DNA of 36,687 bases from Tissierellia bacterium (GTDB lineage: Bacteria > Bacillota > Clostridia > Tissierellales > Sedimentibacteraceae). The stretch covers positions 1 through 36,687 of the forward strand of contig JAAYRW010000013.1 of assembly GCA_012518555.1 (NCBI GenBank). Reading direction: 5' to 3'. A program made the translations under genes and the position numbers. Of this stretch, positions 19,122-27,789 are shown piece by piece. Within the stretch, counting starts at the first letter, position 1. Each line of letters opens with the position of its first letter. Below the pieces are notes generated by a model. That model saw only the letters and a list, made by a program, of their open reading frames with translations. It did no database searches and was not told the origin of the DNA.

Positions 19122-19820
19122 ATGCAATATTATAAGAAGATATTAATTTCAGCACTTTTAGTAGTTTTTGCAATTACAATTGCATATAGTGTTGAAGCTT
19201 ATACTACAATGGCTAAATTAAATAATAAGCTAATAAGACTTCATGTAGTGGCAAATTCTGATAGTGTCGACGATCAACAGTTGAAGTATAAAGTAAGAAA
19301 CCAAGTAATTACTAGCTTTAATGAAGAGTTTGAAAATGTCGGCTCTAAGGAGGAAAGTGAAAAAACAATTATTGAAAAAATCCATCTAATAAGGTCCCAG
19401 GCGGAAAAAGTAATAAAAGATGAAGGTTATGGCTATGATATAAGCGTATATTACGGAAATTATAAATTTCCTCGAAAGGTTTATGAAGAAATAGTTTTAC
19501 CAGAAGGCTATTACGATGCCGTCAGAATTGAAATAGGACAAGGGGAAGGCAATAACTGGTGGTGTGTAATGTTTCCACCCATGTGTTTCCTTGACTTTGG
19601 GAAAAATAAGGATCTAGCTGTAATTGACATAGAAACAGAAGAAAAACTTCAGGAAATATTAAGTCCTGAAGAAATAGAATCTATTAAAACAAAAAGAGGA
19701 ATAGAAAATATTAAATTAAAGTCAAAAATATTTGAATTTGTAGAAAAAGGAAGGGTAGAAAAAACAGGTATAACTGCAGCAAAGTACAATAATAATTATG
19801 CCATATCCCTTCCAAAATAA
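19122..19820 (+). CDS. spoIIR: Stage II sporulation protein R
   Basis: 'LNNKLIRLHVVANSDSVDDQQLKYKVRNQVI', 'GNNWWCVMFPPMCFLD'. Confidence 0.94.
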   Translation: MQYYKKILISALLVVFAITIAYSVEAYTTMAKLNNKLIRLHVVANSDSVDDQQLKYKVRNQVITSFNEEFENVGSKEESEKTIIEKIHLIRSQAEKVIKDEGYGYDISVYYGNYKFPRKVYEEIVLPEGYYDAVRIEIGQGEGNNWWCVMFPPMCFLDFGKNKDLAVIDIETEEKLQEILSPEEIESIKTKRGIENIKLKSKIFEFVEKGRVEKTGITAAKYNNNYAISLPK

Positions 19821-19839
19821 GCAGGGCTAAGGGCTAAGG

Positions 19840-21147
19840 TTAATATTCCACCTTACCCTTTCCCTTGCCTCTAAGCAAAATATTTTCTTGAATTCTTTTT
19901 ACATTTTCTAATATATTGGGAACATTTGCTTTTAACTTTCCATCATACTTTAGAAATTCTCCCTCAACCATTGTACATTTGATATTTTCTGCAGTTGAAC
20001 TGTAAATAATTGAAGTAAGTTCATTATATAAGGGGAAAGTTGTTACTTGATTTAAATCCCATATTAATAAATCAGCACTATATCCTTCTTTAATTTTTCC
20101 CGTATTAAAGTTTAAGGCTCTATGTCCATCCATTAATTTTTTCCAAATATCTTCTACTTTAAAATCCACTGGATTATCAGTTAAAAACTTTCCATTAAGT
20201 GCGAAAAGTCGTGCTTGTTCTAAAGGACTTAGTGTATTTGAGCTGGCAGCTCCATCTGTTCCAAAAGAATAATTAATTGAATCTTTTAATTTATATATAT
20301 TTCCCTTACCCATACTTAACTTCATATAGGTTTTAGGGCTTAAGGCGAAAAATGTTTTATCATTTAAATATTTTAAATCTTCCTCAGTAAGCCATAGACC
20401 GTGGGCAATAATAGTATTAAGAGTAAATCCTCCACTTTCATACAAAACTTCAAAAGGAGTTTTTCCCGTAAGCTTTATACTGTCTTCTACTTGCTCCTTA
20501 GTTTCAGATAGATGAATATGTATGCCAACATTTAACTCTTTTGCAGCATTAATTATTTCTGTTAACTTTTCTGCAGGACATGTATAGGGTGCGTGAGGTC
20601 CTAAGCGTAAGCCAATTCTTTCGTTTTTTCCTTTATATTTTTTTACAAATTCTATAGAGTCCTTTAATTGTTTTTCATAATCATCTGCAAGACCGAATAT
20701 ATTGGTGGCTATATCTGCTCTTATACCTATATCTTCAACTGCTTTGTAAACAAATTCCTGAAAGAAATAATGATCTGCAAATGCTGTAACACCGTTATTG
20801 ATCATTTCAGCTGCAGCTAAGTAAGTTCCCCAATAAACATCCTCTCCTACCAACTTACTTTCGTAAGGAAATATTCTTTCGTTAAACCAATTTTCGATTG
20901 AAATATCTTCAGCTATCCCCTTCATTATATTCATTGGAGAATGGGTGTGAAGATTAACAAAACTAGGGCTAATGTAATATCCAGTACAGTCAATTTCTTC
21001 ATAGCCATCAATTACTTGGTCGGTAACTTTTTCTATTTTCCCTTCAGAAATATAGATATTTCTACTTTCTGAAACAAGTCCGTTTTCATCGATAATTTTT
21101 CCATTTTTCAATAAAATTTTATTTGATTTATCTGCTAGTATTTTCAT
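19840..21147 (-). CDS. Amidohydrolase (MTA/SAH deaminase or SsnA-like)
   Basis: 'FVNLHTHSPMNIMKGIAEDISIENWFNERIFPYE', 'RLGPHAPYTCP', 'GIHIHLSETKEQVE', 'IIAHGLWLTEEDL', 'SFGTDGAASSNTLSPLEQAR'. Confidence 0.88.
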   Translation of the reverse strand: MKILADKSNKILLKNGKIIDENGLVSESRNIYISEGKIEKVTDQVIDGYEEIDCTGYYISPSFVNLHTHSPMNIMKGIAEDISIENWFNERIFPYESKLVGEDVYWGTYLAAAEMINNGVTAFADHYFFQEFVYKAVEDIGIRADIATNIFGLADDYEKQLKDSIEFVKKYKGKNERIGLRLGPHAPYTCPAEKLTEIINAAKELNVGIHIHLSETKEQVEDSIKLTGKTPFEVLYESGGFTLNTIIAHGLWLTEEDLKYLNDKTFFALSPKTYMKLSMGKGNIYKLKDSINYSFGTDGAASSNTLSPLEQARLFALNGKFLTDNPVDFKVEDIWKKLMDGHRALNFNTGKIKEGYSADLLIWDLNQVTTFPLYNELTSIIYSSTAENIKCTMVEGEFLKYDGKLKANVPNILENVKRIQENILLRGKGKGKVEY

Positions 21148-21156
21148 ATAAGCTCC

Positions 21157-22557
21157 TTAAAACTGTATTTCTAATTTTTTTATTTTATATTGAAGTGTTT
21201 GCCTTGGAACACTTATTAATTTTGCAGCCTTTGTAATATTGTAGTCAGTCTGTTCTAAGGCAGAAGTAATTATTTCTCTTTCAACTTTTTCAACGGCTAA
21301 ATTTAAAGGTTGAATACTTCCGTTACCAAAAATGTCGCTTTTTTTTGGTTGAAAGTTTTTAAATTGGAAAGGAAGATGTTCTTCCCTTATAATTTCTCCA
21401 TCGTATAATGATATAGCACTTTCAATTGCGTGTTCTAACTCTCTGACGTTGCCAGGCCATGGATACTCCATAAATATATCCATTACTTCCTTTGAAATGC
21501 CATTAAAAAACTTATTACATTTTTCGTTATATTTTTTTATAAAGTGATCTACTAAAAGAGGTATATCTTCCCTTCTTTTAGCAAGGTCTGGGATTACTAA
21601 AGTTATAACATTTAACCTAAAGAATAAATCCTGTCTTAATTGCTTGCTTTCTACCACTGTTCTTATATCCGTATTAATGGCAGATATAATTCTTACATCT
21701 ACGTCTGTAGTTTTAACTGAGCCTACTCTCCTAACTCGGCCGTCTTGAATTACCCTAAGTAACTTAGTTTGAAGTTCTAATGGCATGGAATTTATCTCGT
21801 CTAAAAACAAAGTTCCTCCATCGGCTAGTTCAAATAAGCCAGGTCTATTTTCAGCTCCCGTAAAACTTCCCTTTACAGAACCAAACAATATACTTTCCAA
21901 AAGATTGTTAGGAAGTGCCGCACAGTTTTGAGCAATGAAGGGTTTATGTTTTCTTTCGCTGGAATTATGAATTGACTGAACAAACAGTTCTTTTCCTGTT
22001 CCCGTACTTCCTGCAACCATAACAGGAGAATCTGATAGAGCAGCTTTAAGACCCAAAGATTTAAGTTTAAGCATTTCTTTATTTTGACCAATTATATCCA
22101 AAAAATTAAATTTAGCCATGGGCTTAGAGTTCTTTTTTGTTTCCGTATTAACATCATACAGCTCCTTTTGCAAGTTTACAATTCTTTCAGACAATTCTCT
22201 TACTTTAGTCATATTTCTGGAAACTTCCAAAGCACCTATAACTTTATTATTATAAAATATCGGAATAGTTGAGTTTAATGTAGAAATTTTGACACCCTTA
22301 TAATTGACAAAATTTTGTTCAACATCGTACAAGGGCTTGCCTGTTTTTAAAACTTTAAGAAGTGTACTGGTTTCAAAAGTAAGTGAAGGATAGACTTCAA
22401 GTATATGCCTACCTATGGTTTTTTCTGCATCAATCTCATCTAATTGCTTTGCCGAAGGATTGTAATATACAATTTTACCACTTGCATCAACTATGTGAAT
22501 TCCATCATTTATAATCTCTATAGCTTCTATCAATGCATCAAAATATTTAATATCCAT
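21157..22557 (-). CDS. Sigma54-interacting transcriptional activator (PAS + AAA+ + HTH)
   Basis: PAS 'INDGIHIVDASGKIVYYNPSAKQLDEI'; 'AGSTGTGKELFVQSIH'; 'VKGSFTGAENRPGLFELADGGTLFLDEI'; C-term 'YNITKAAKLISVPRQTLQYKIKKL'. ORF track start 22593; ATG 22557 follows 'gaggagaaggtt'. Confidence 0.94.
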   Translation of the reverse strand: MDIKYFDALIEAIEIINDGIHIVDASGKIVYYNPSAKQLDEIDAEKTIGRHILEVYPSLTFETSTLLKVLKTGKPLYDVEQNFVNYKGVKISTLNSTIPIFYNNKVIGALEVSRNMTKVRELSERIVNLQKELYDVNTETKKNSKPMAKFNFLDIIGQNKEMLKLKSLGLKAALSDSPVMVAGSTGTGKELFVQSIHNSSERKHKPFIAQNCAALPNNLLESILFGSVKGSFTGAENRPGLFELADGGTLFLDEINSMPLELQTKLLRVIQDGRVRRVGSVKTTDVDVRIISAINTDIRTVVESKQLRQDLFFRLNVITLVIPDLAKRREDIPLLVDHFIKKYNEKCNKFFNGISKEVMDIFMEYPWPGNVRELEHAIESAISLYDGEIIREEHLPFQFKNFQPKKSDIFGNGSIQPLNLAVEKVEREIITSALEQTDYNITKAAKLISVPRQTLQYKIKKLEIQF

Positions 22558-22571
22558 AACCTTCTCCTCTG

Positions 22572-22608
22572 TGCCGAATATCAAGCGCACCATGCCGAAA
22601 ATTAAGCG
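22572..22608. repeat. Two 16-bp direct repeats with 21-bp period upstream of the second activator
   Basis: TGCCGAATATCAAGCG (22572-22587) and TGCCGAAAATTAAGCG (22593-22608). Confidence 0.7.
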
Positions 22609-22640
22609 ACATCGTTCGTCTTTTCATCTATCAAGATTGA

Positions 22641-23060
22641 TTAAAAAATATCAATATTTAACTTGGTATAGATTTCTTCTAAACTTGCAAATATGATTTT
22701 GTATTCAATATATACACTACCCTTGCCTTCTTCATTTAACTTATTGTCGTAAAGGATAGTAATAAACTCCAAATCAAAGTTACCATAGGGAGTAGTATAT
22801 AAATTATTATAGCTAACTCCTTCTTCAAATTCCATTTTTGTAGAATAAACACCAACCTTAGTCATTAACATTTTATTTTTATATATTTTTAATCTGGTAC
22901 GACTTCCCTCTTGCTCTGTCATAGTACTATCATCGTAATTTATAACAAAACATTCATCTAGTTTTTCTAAACTTGCCTCTGTAAGCAGTTCAATAACATC
23001 TTCATTGCCTGCTTGGTCAATAGTTTGGCTAGTGTTTATTCTAACCTTTACATTTTCCAT
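22641..23060 (-). CDS. DUF1934 family beta-barrel protein
   Basis: 139 aa 'VINYDDSTMTEQEGSRTRLKIYKNKMLMTKVGVYSTKMEFEEGVSYNNLYTTPYGNFDLEFIT'; next to murI. Confidence 0.82.
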   Translation of the reverse strand: MENVKVRINTSQTIDQAGNEDVIELLTEASLEKLDECFVINYDDSTMTEQEGSRTRLKIYKNKMLMTKVGVYSTKMEFEEGVSYNNLYTTPYGNFDLEFITILYDNKLNEEGKGSVYIEYKIIFASLEEIYTKLNIDIF

Positions 23061-23073
23061 ACTATCTCCTTTT

Positions 23074-23880
23074 TTAAAGATTATCTATTGCTATTTTATA
23101 AAGATTATCAATTTCTTTTTTTAGAAAGTTTCCGCCTATTCTTCTTAATTTTTCCGGAGCATCACTTACGTAGTATTCATATTTTGGATTTCCTTTAAAT
23201 TCATTTAGAAGATTTTTCTCTTTTAAAAGACTTTTTAAATCTTTAGCCGTTTCAAAGGCAGGATTAATTAATTTTACATTAGGACCTACTACTTTTTTAA
23301 TAGTATACCTAAGTATGGGATAGTGAGTACAGCCTAAAACTAAAGAATCTACCTGGTGTTCCGTCAATTCTGTCAAGTATTTTTCTGCTGTTAATTCTGC
23401 CACCTGAGAATATTCCCATCCTTCTTCTACAATAGGAACGAAAAGAGGGCAGGGTATACCTATTACTTCTGCACTATGGAGAAATTCCATAATTTTATTT
23501 TGGTAAGCATTGCTGTTTATAGTGGCAGTAGTACCTATAACTCCGATTTTACCGTTAGATGTAGCCTTAGACGCACTTCTGGCACCTGGCTCTATAACTC
23601 CTATAACAGGAATATCAAAATTATCTTTTAAGTCCTCAAGAGCTATGGAACTTGCTGTATTGCAAGCAACTACAATAGTTTTAACGTTTTTACTTTTTAA
23701 AAATCTAGAGCATTGTTGAGCATACTTTTTAATCGTTTGCTCTGACTTAGAGCCGTAGGGAATTCTTGCGGTATCCCCTAAATAAATTATATCCTCATAG
23801 GGAAGCTGTTCTATTACTTCCCTCATAACTGTCAAGCCTCCTACACCAGAGTCAAATATTCCAATTGGTCTATCGTCCAT
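23074..23880 (-). CDS. murI: Glutamate racemase
   Basis: 'DDRPIGIFDSGVGGLTVMREV', 'VVACNTASSIAL', 'VLGCTHYPIL'. Confidence 0.97.
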   Translation of the reverse strand: MDDRPIGIFDSGVGGLTVMREVIEQLPYEDIIYLGDTARIPYGSKSEQTIKKYAQQCSRFLKSKNVKTIVVACNTASSIALEDLKDNFDIPVIGVIEPGARSASKATSNGKIGVIGTTATINSNAYQNKIMEFLHSAEVIGIPCPLFVPIVEEGWEYSQVAELTAEKYLTELTEHQVDSLVLGCTHYPILRYTIKKVVGPNVKLINPAFETAKDLKSLLKEKNLLNEFKGNPKYEYYVSDAPEKLRRIGGNFLKKEIDNLYKIAIDNL

Positions 23881-23947
23881 TTTACACCTTCCAAATTACT
23901 AATCTTTAAATATATTATACTATAACTATCAAATATGTGCTAACTAT

Positions 23948-24006
23948 AATTTGGGGACCTTCCTCTGACCTCAAAGACTATTCCTAAAGAAAGAGCTGTG
24001 TCCCCC
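23948..24006. repeat. REP-like/MITE-like intergenic element, copy B (inverted relative to A and C)
   Basis: Reverse complement reads gGGGGACACAGCTCTTTC...CTTTGAGGTCAGAGGAAGGTCCCCAAATT. Confidence 0.6.
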
Positions 24007-24145
24007 GCCTTATTCTACCGCTATTATATCAAAAAACCACTTATGGAGCAAGACAAAAGCTGAATTTTTGGCACTTAACTAAATATTCCAAAAACAAGAA
24101 CTCTGAAAACGTTGCAAAATAGCCAATTACATTTTTGTGGATAGT

Positions 24146-24161
24146 TGGCATGAATATTGCA
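24146..24161 (+). promoter_or_regulatory. Predicted sigma54 (-24/-12) promoter of the kdd-kam operon
   Basis: TGGCAT-GAATA-TTGCA, exact consensus spacing; lies inside the tracked ORF's N-terminal extension, so ATG 24234 is the real start. Confidence 0.78.
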
Positions 24162-24233
24162 AATATATTGTTGAATGCACCCAATTTAACACCCATTAAT
24201 AAACCCATTAAAGATTTGATTTTAGGAGGAACT

Positions 24234-25274
24234 ATGATTAAAAAAGGAAACCCTTATGGAACACACAGGGTAATAGAACCTAAAGGTATATTACCTCAAC
24301 CGGCATTAAAGATTGATAATACAATGGAGATTTACGACAACGAAATACTTATCAATGTACAAACACTAAATATTGACTCTGCAAGCTTTACACAAATTAG
24401 AGATCAAGCAGGCGGCCAGGAAGAGAAAATTAAAGAAATTATGATGGGTATCGTTGCCGAAAGAGGGAAACATCAAAACCCTGTAACAGGTTCAGGCGGA
24501 ATACTAATAGGTAATGTAGAAGAAATAGGCCCTGCTCTAGAAGGAAAAACTGACCTAAAAGTTGGAGACAAATTAGCAACATTAGTTTCACTATCACTAA
24601 CTCCATTAAAATTGGAGAAAATTACAACAGTTAGACAGGAAATAGATCAAGTCGATGTAGTAGGTAAAGCAATTTTGTTTGAAAGTGGAATTTATGCAAA
24701 ACTTCCCGACGATATACCGGAAAATCTTGCAATGTCAGTTTTAGACGTAGCTGGTGCACCTGCACAAACTCAAAGATGGGTTAAAGAGGGAGACACGGTA
24801 TTAGTAGTTGGCGGTGGTGGGAAATCAGGTTTACTATGCTTGTATGAAGCAAAGAAAAAAGTAGGTCCCAATGGAAAAGTAATTTGCTTAGCTCGTAGAG
24901 ATGAATCTCTTAATATGGTTAAGGAACTGGGAATAGCTGATGCTTTTGTAAAAGCAGATGGTACAAATGCAATTGAAGTATATGAGAAAATTATGGAAGC
25001 AACAGACGGAGAATTATGTGACGTAGTTATAAGCTGTGTATCGAGAGAAAACTGTGAAATGTCTGCAATACTTGCAACAAAGGACGAAGGTATTGTATAC
25101 TTCTTCAGTATGGCAACAAGTTTTACAAAGGCAGCGCTAGGTGCCGAAGGTGTAGGCAAGGATGTTAATATGATTGTAGGAAACGGATACACCAAAGGCC
25201 ATGCAGATATAGCATTACAAATAATGAGAGAGCACAAAGGTTTAAGAGATTTATTCACAAAACTCTATGCATAA
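24234..25274 (+). CDS. kdd: L-erythro-3,5-diaminohexanoate dehydrogenase
   Basis: 'MIKKGNPYGTHRVIEPKGILPQPALKIDN', 'VLVVGGGGKSGLLCLYEAKK'; preceded by 'aggagga'; directly upstream of kamA. ORF track start at 24135 overlaps the promoter. Confidence 0.93.
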   Translation: MIKKGNPYGTHRVIEPKGILPQPALKIDNTMEIYDNEILINVQTLNIDSASFTQIRDQAGGQEEKIKEIMMGIVAERGKHQNPVTGSGGILIGNVEEIGPALEGKTDLKVGDKLATLVSLSLTPLKLEKITTVRQEIDQVDVVGKAILFESGIYAKLPDDIPENLAMSVLDVAGAPAQTQRWVKEGDTVLVVGGGGKSGLLCLYEAKKKVGPNGKVICLARRDESLNMVKELGIADAFVKADGTNAIEVYEKIMEATDGELCDVVISCVSRENCEMSAILATKDEGIVYFFSMATSFTKAALGAEGVGKDVNMIVGNGYTKGHADIALQIMREHKGLRDLFTKLYA

Positions 25275-25287
25275 GTAAGTCTGAAAT

Positions 25288-25322
25288 AAGCTATGCCATC
25301 CCACTTGTTGGGATGCTAGCTT
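25288..25322 (+). other. Intercistronic hairpin between kdd and kamA
   Basis: AAGCTA-tgc-CATCCCA-cttgt-TGGGATG-c-TAGCTT; no downstream T-tract. Confidence 0.55.
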
Positions 25323-25352
25323 GTTTAAATTATTTAAGGAGGTAATAATAAC

Positions 25353-26603
25353 ATGGCTTATTATAATGAGATAGAACTTTGGAAAGATGTGAAGCCGGAA
25401 GAGTGGAATGACTGGAGATGGCAAGTAGAAAATAGAATAGACTCAGTAGAAAAATTAAAGAAAATAATTAATGTTACAGAACAAGAAGAAGAGGATATAA
25501 ATAGAGTATTAGAAAAATTTAGAATGGGAATAACACCCTACTATGCAGCCCATATGGATAAGGAAGATCCAAGAGATCCTATAAGAATGCAAGCAGTACC
25601 TACATTTGTGGAAACACATCAAAGTACTGCAGATATGGTAGACCCTTTAGCTGAAGATACAGATTCACCGGCACCGGGATTAACTCATCGTTATCCAGAC
25701 AGAGTTTTGTTCTTAATAACAGACCAATGCTCAATGTATTGCCGACACTGTACAAGAAGAAGATTTGCAGGACAGTCTGATGATGAAGTCGGAATGGAAA
25801 ATATCGATAAATGTATAGAATATATTAGAAATACTCCTGAAGTTAGAGACGTATTATTATCTGGAGGAGACTGTTTATTAGTTTCAGACAGAAAATTAGA
25901 ATATATAATTAGTAAGTTAAGAGAAATACCCCATGTTGAAATAGTTCGTCTAGGTTCAAGGACACCTGTTGTTTTACCTCAGCGTATAACTGACGATTTA
26001 GTAAACATGCTTAAAAAATACCATCCAATTTGGCTGAATACTCACTTTAATCATCCAAATGAATTTACTCCTGAATCTATAGAAGCTTTAAGAAAGTTAG
26101 CAGATGCAGGTATTCCTTTAGGAAACCAGTCAGTATTGTTAAGAGGTGTTAACGACTGTCCTCATATTATGAGAGATTTAGTTCATAAATTAGTTATGCA
26201 CAGAGTAAGACCCTACTACATTTATCAATGCGACCTTTCCCTTGGAATTGAACACTTTAGAACACCTGTGGCAAAAGGACTTGAAATAATGGAAAGTTTA
26301 AGAGGTCATACTTCAGGCTATAGCGTTCCTACCTTCGTTGTAGATGCACCGGGAGGCGGCGGTAAAATACCAGTAATGCCTAACTATCTAATATCCCAAT
26401 CAGCAGACAAAGTGATATTAAGAAACTATGAAGGTGTTATTACAACATATACAGAACCTCATTTACCTGAATTAGAATGCAGATGTGACGTTTGTCAGGG
26501 TAAGAAGGAAGATCCATTGACAGGAGTTGCAGGATTGTTACAAGGAAACGACTTAGCATTAGAACCTACAAAACTAGCAAGAAGAGATCGAACAAAGAAG
26601 TAA
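25353..26603 (+). CDS. kamA: Lysine 2,3-aminomutase (radical SAM)
   Basis: 416 aa; 'QCSMYCRHCTRRRFAG' CxxxCxxC; 'RDVLLSGGDCLL'; PLP-type C-terminal 'VVDAPGGGGKIPVMPNY'. Confidence 0.97.
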   Translation: MAYYNEIELWKDVKPEEWNDWRWQVENRIDSVEKLKKIINVTEQEEEDINRVLEKFRMGITPYYAAHMDKEDPRDPIRMQAVPTFVETHQSTADMVDPLAEDTDSPAPGLTHRYPDRVLFLITDQCSMYCRHCTRRRFAGQSDDEVGMENIDKCIEYIRNTPEVRDVLLSGGDCLLVSDRKLEYIISKLREIPHVEIVRLGSRTPVVLPQRITDDLVNMLKKYHPIWLNTHFNHPNEFTPESIEALRKLADAGIPLGNQSVLLRGVNDCPHIMRDLVHKLVMHRVRPYYIYQCDLSLGIEHFRTPVAKGLEIMESLRGHTSGYSVPTFVVDAPGGGGKIPVMPNYLISQSADKVILRNYEGVITTYTEPHLPELECRCDVCQGKKEDPLTGVAGLLQGNDLALEPTKLARRDRTKK

Positions 26604-26713
26604 GATGCCCTAACCCCATTTTTCAGAGTTTTTTCCTGAAAAATGGTTGGTAGGTCATTCGCAAGGAATTCCCAAAATATGCGACCATAGGGAGCAAATA
26701 TTTTGGTGAATGA
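26604..26713. repeat. Intergenic double-hairpin element, family 'gatgccctaac...gagcaaatat'
   Basis: Hairpin 1 CCATTTTTCAG/CTGAAAAATGG (26616-26646); hairpin 2 TCATTC/GAATGA + CCAAAATAT/ATATTTTGG (26655-26713); flanks match 9653-9677 and 9747-9775. Confidence 0.55.
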
Positions 26714-26760
26714 GACTGCGCGCTTAATATTAACGATAAACTGACTAAACGAGGGCTTTT

Positions 26761-27789
26761 ATGAGATTAATTGAAACTATAAAAGATAACAATTACGAAA
26801 CTATATCAATAATCGGTCTTGCAAAAAATGCAGGCAAGACCGTAACCCTTAATTATCTCATAGAAGAGGCGGATAATTACAATATTAATGTAGGTATAAC
26901 TTCTACCGGGCGAGACGGAGAAAGGATAGACCTAGTAACCCAAACTGAAAAACCACCTATACTTGTAACAGAAGGCATGTACCTTGCAACGGCAAAAAAA
27001 GCCTTACTACTTTCCACGGCAAAGACAGAAATATTGGAAACAACGGGAATAACAACTGCCATGGGTGAAGTAATAATAGTAAGGATAAGACAAAGAGGCT
27101 ATATAGAAGTAGCGGGACCTGTCAGTGCAAGGGATATGAAATATGTTGCAGAACGTTTGAAATACTACGGAGCAGAAATAGTATTCATAGACGGAGCTAT
27201 AGATAGAAAGGCAGTTTCATCTCCCCTTATAACAGATGCCTGTATTATTGCAACTGGAGCTGTACTAAGTAGAGATATGAAAAAAGTTTTAGAAAAAACA
27301 GCCCATGAAGTAGAATGTTATAGCCTTAAAGAAGTAGCTAGCCATGTTAAAGAGATTTTCAAAAAGGTTAATAAAACCTCTATATTGCAGGAGGATGGTA
27401 GTACTATAACCCCCAATATTGTAACTAGTATTACCGGCGGCAAAAAAATCAATGAATTAATTAATGAGAAAACAACCCATGTTTTTGTAAAAGGTGCCGT
27501 AACATCTGCATTATTAAAAGATCTAAGGGAAAATAAATATTTAAGAGGCATTAAATTAATAGTAGAGGACGGAACAAAAATTTTCACAGATATAAATTTG
27601 TGGAATGGTATGAAGCGTAAGGGGTTTAAGGTTGAAACTATGAATAAAATAAATGTTCTAGCAGTAACTTTAAATCCTATATCTCCGGCAGGATATTTCT
27701 TTGATAGTCAGCTTTTAAAAGAAAGTATGGAAAAAATCCTGCCAGGGATAAAAATACTTGATGTGGTATCGGGCGGTGATGAAGAGTGA
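26761..27789 (+). CDS. kamB: KamB, P-loop protein of lysine fermentation operon, function unknown
   Basis: Walker-A-like 'IIGLAKNAGKTVTLNYLIEEA'; position between kamA and kamC. Confidence 0.82.
   Translation: MRLIETIKDNNYETISIIGLAKNAGKTVTLNYLIEEADNYNINVGITSTGRDGERIDLVTQTEKPPILVTEGMYLATAKKALLLSTAKTEILETTGITTAMGEVIIVRIRQRGYIEVAGPVSARDMKYVAERLKYYGAEIVFIDGAIDRKAVSSPLITDACIIATGAVLSRDMKKVLEKTAHEVECYSLKEVASHVKEIFKKVNKTSILQEDGSTITPNIVTSITGGKKINELINEKTTHVFVKGAVTSALLKDLRENKYLRGIKLIVEDGTKIFTDINLWNGMKRKGFKVETMNKINVLAVTLNPISPAGYFFDSQLLKESMEKILPGIKILDVVSGGDEE

Noticed and set aside
24770-25258. 162-aa minus-strand ORF inside kdd
   Set aside because: Antisense shadow of a well-supported enzyme gene; Ser/Thr/Pro-rich composition typical of reverse-frame artefacts, no SD.
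26649-26662. GG-N10-GC (TGGTAGGTCATTCGC) before kamB as a sigma54 promoter
   Set aside because: Only the GG/GC dinucleotides match; it falls inside a hairpin-forming repeat and lacks the CA and TT bases seen in the two good sites.
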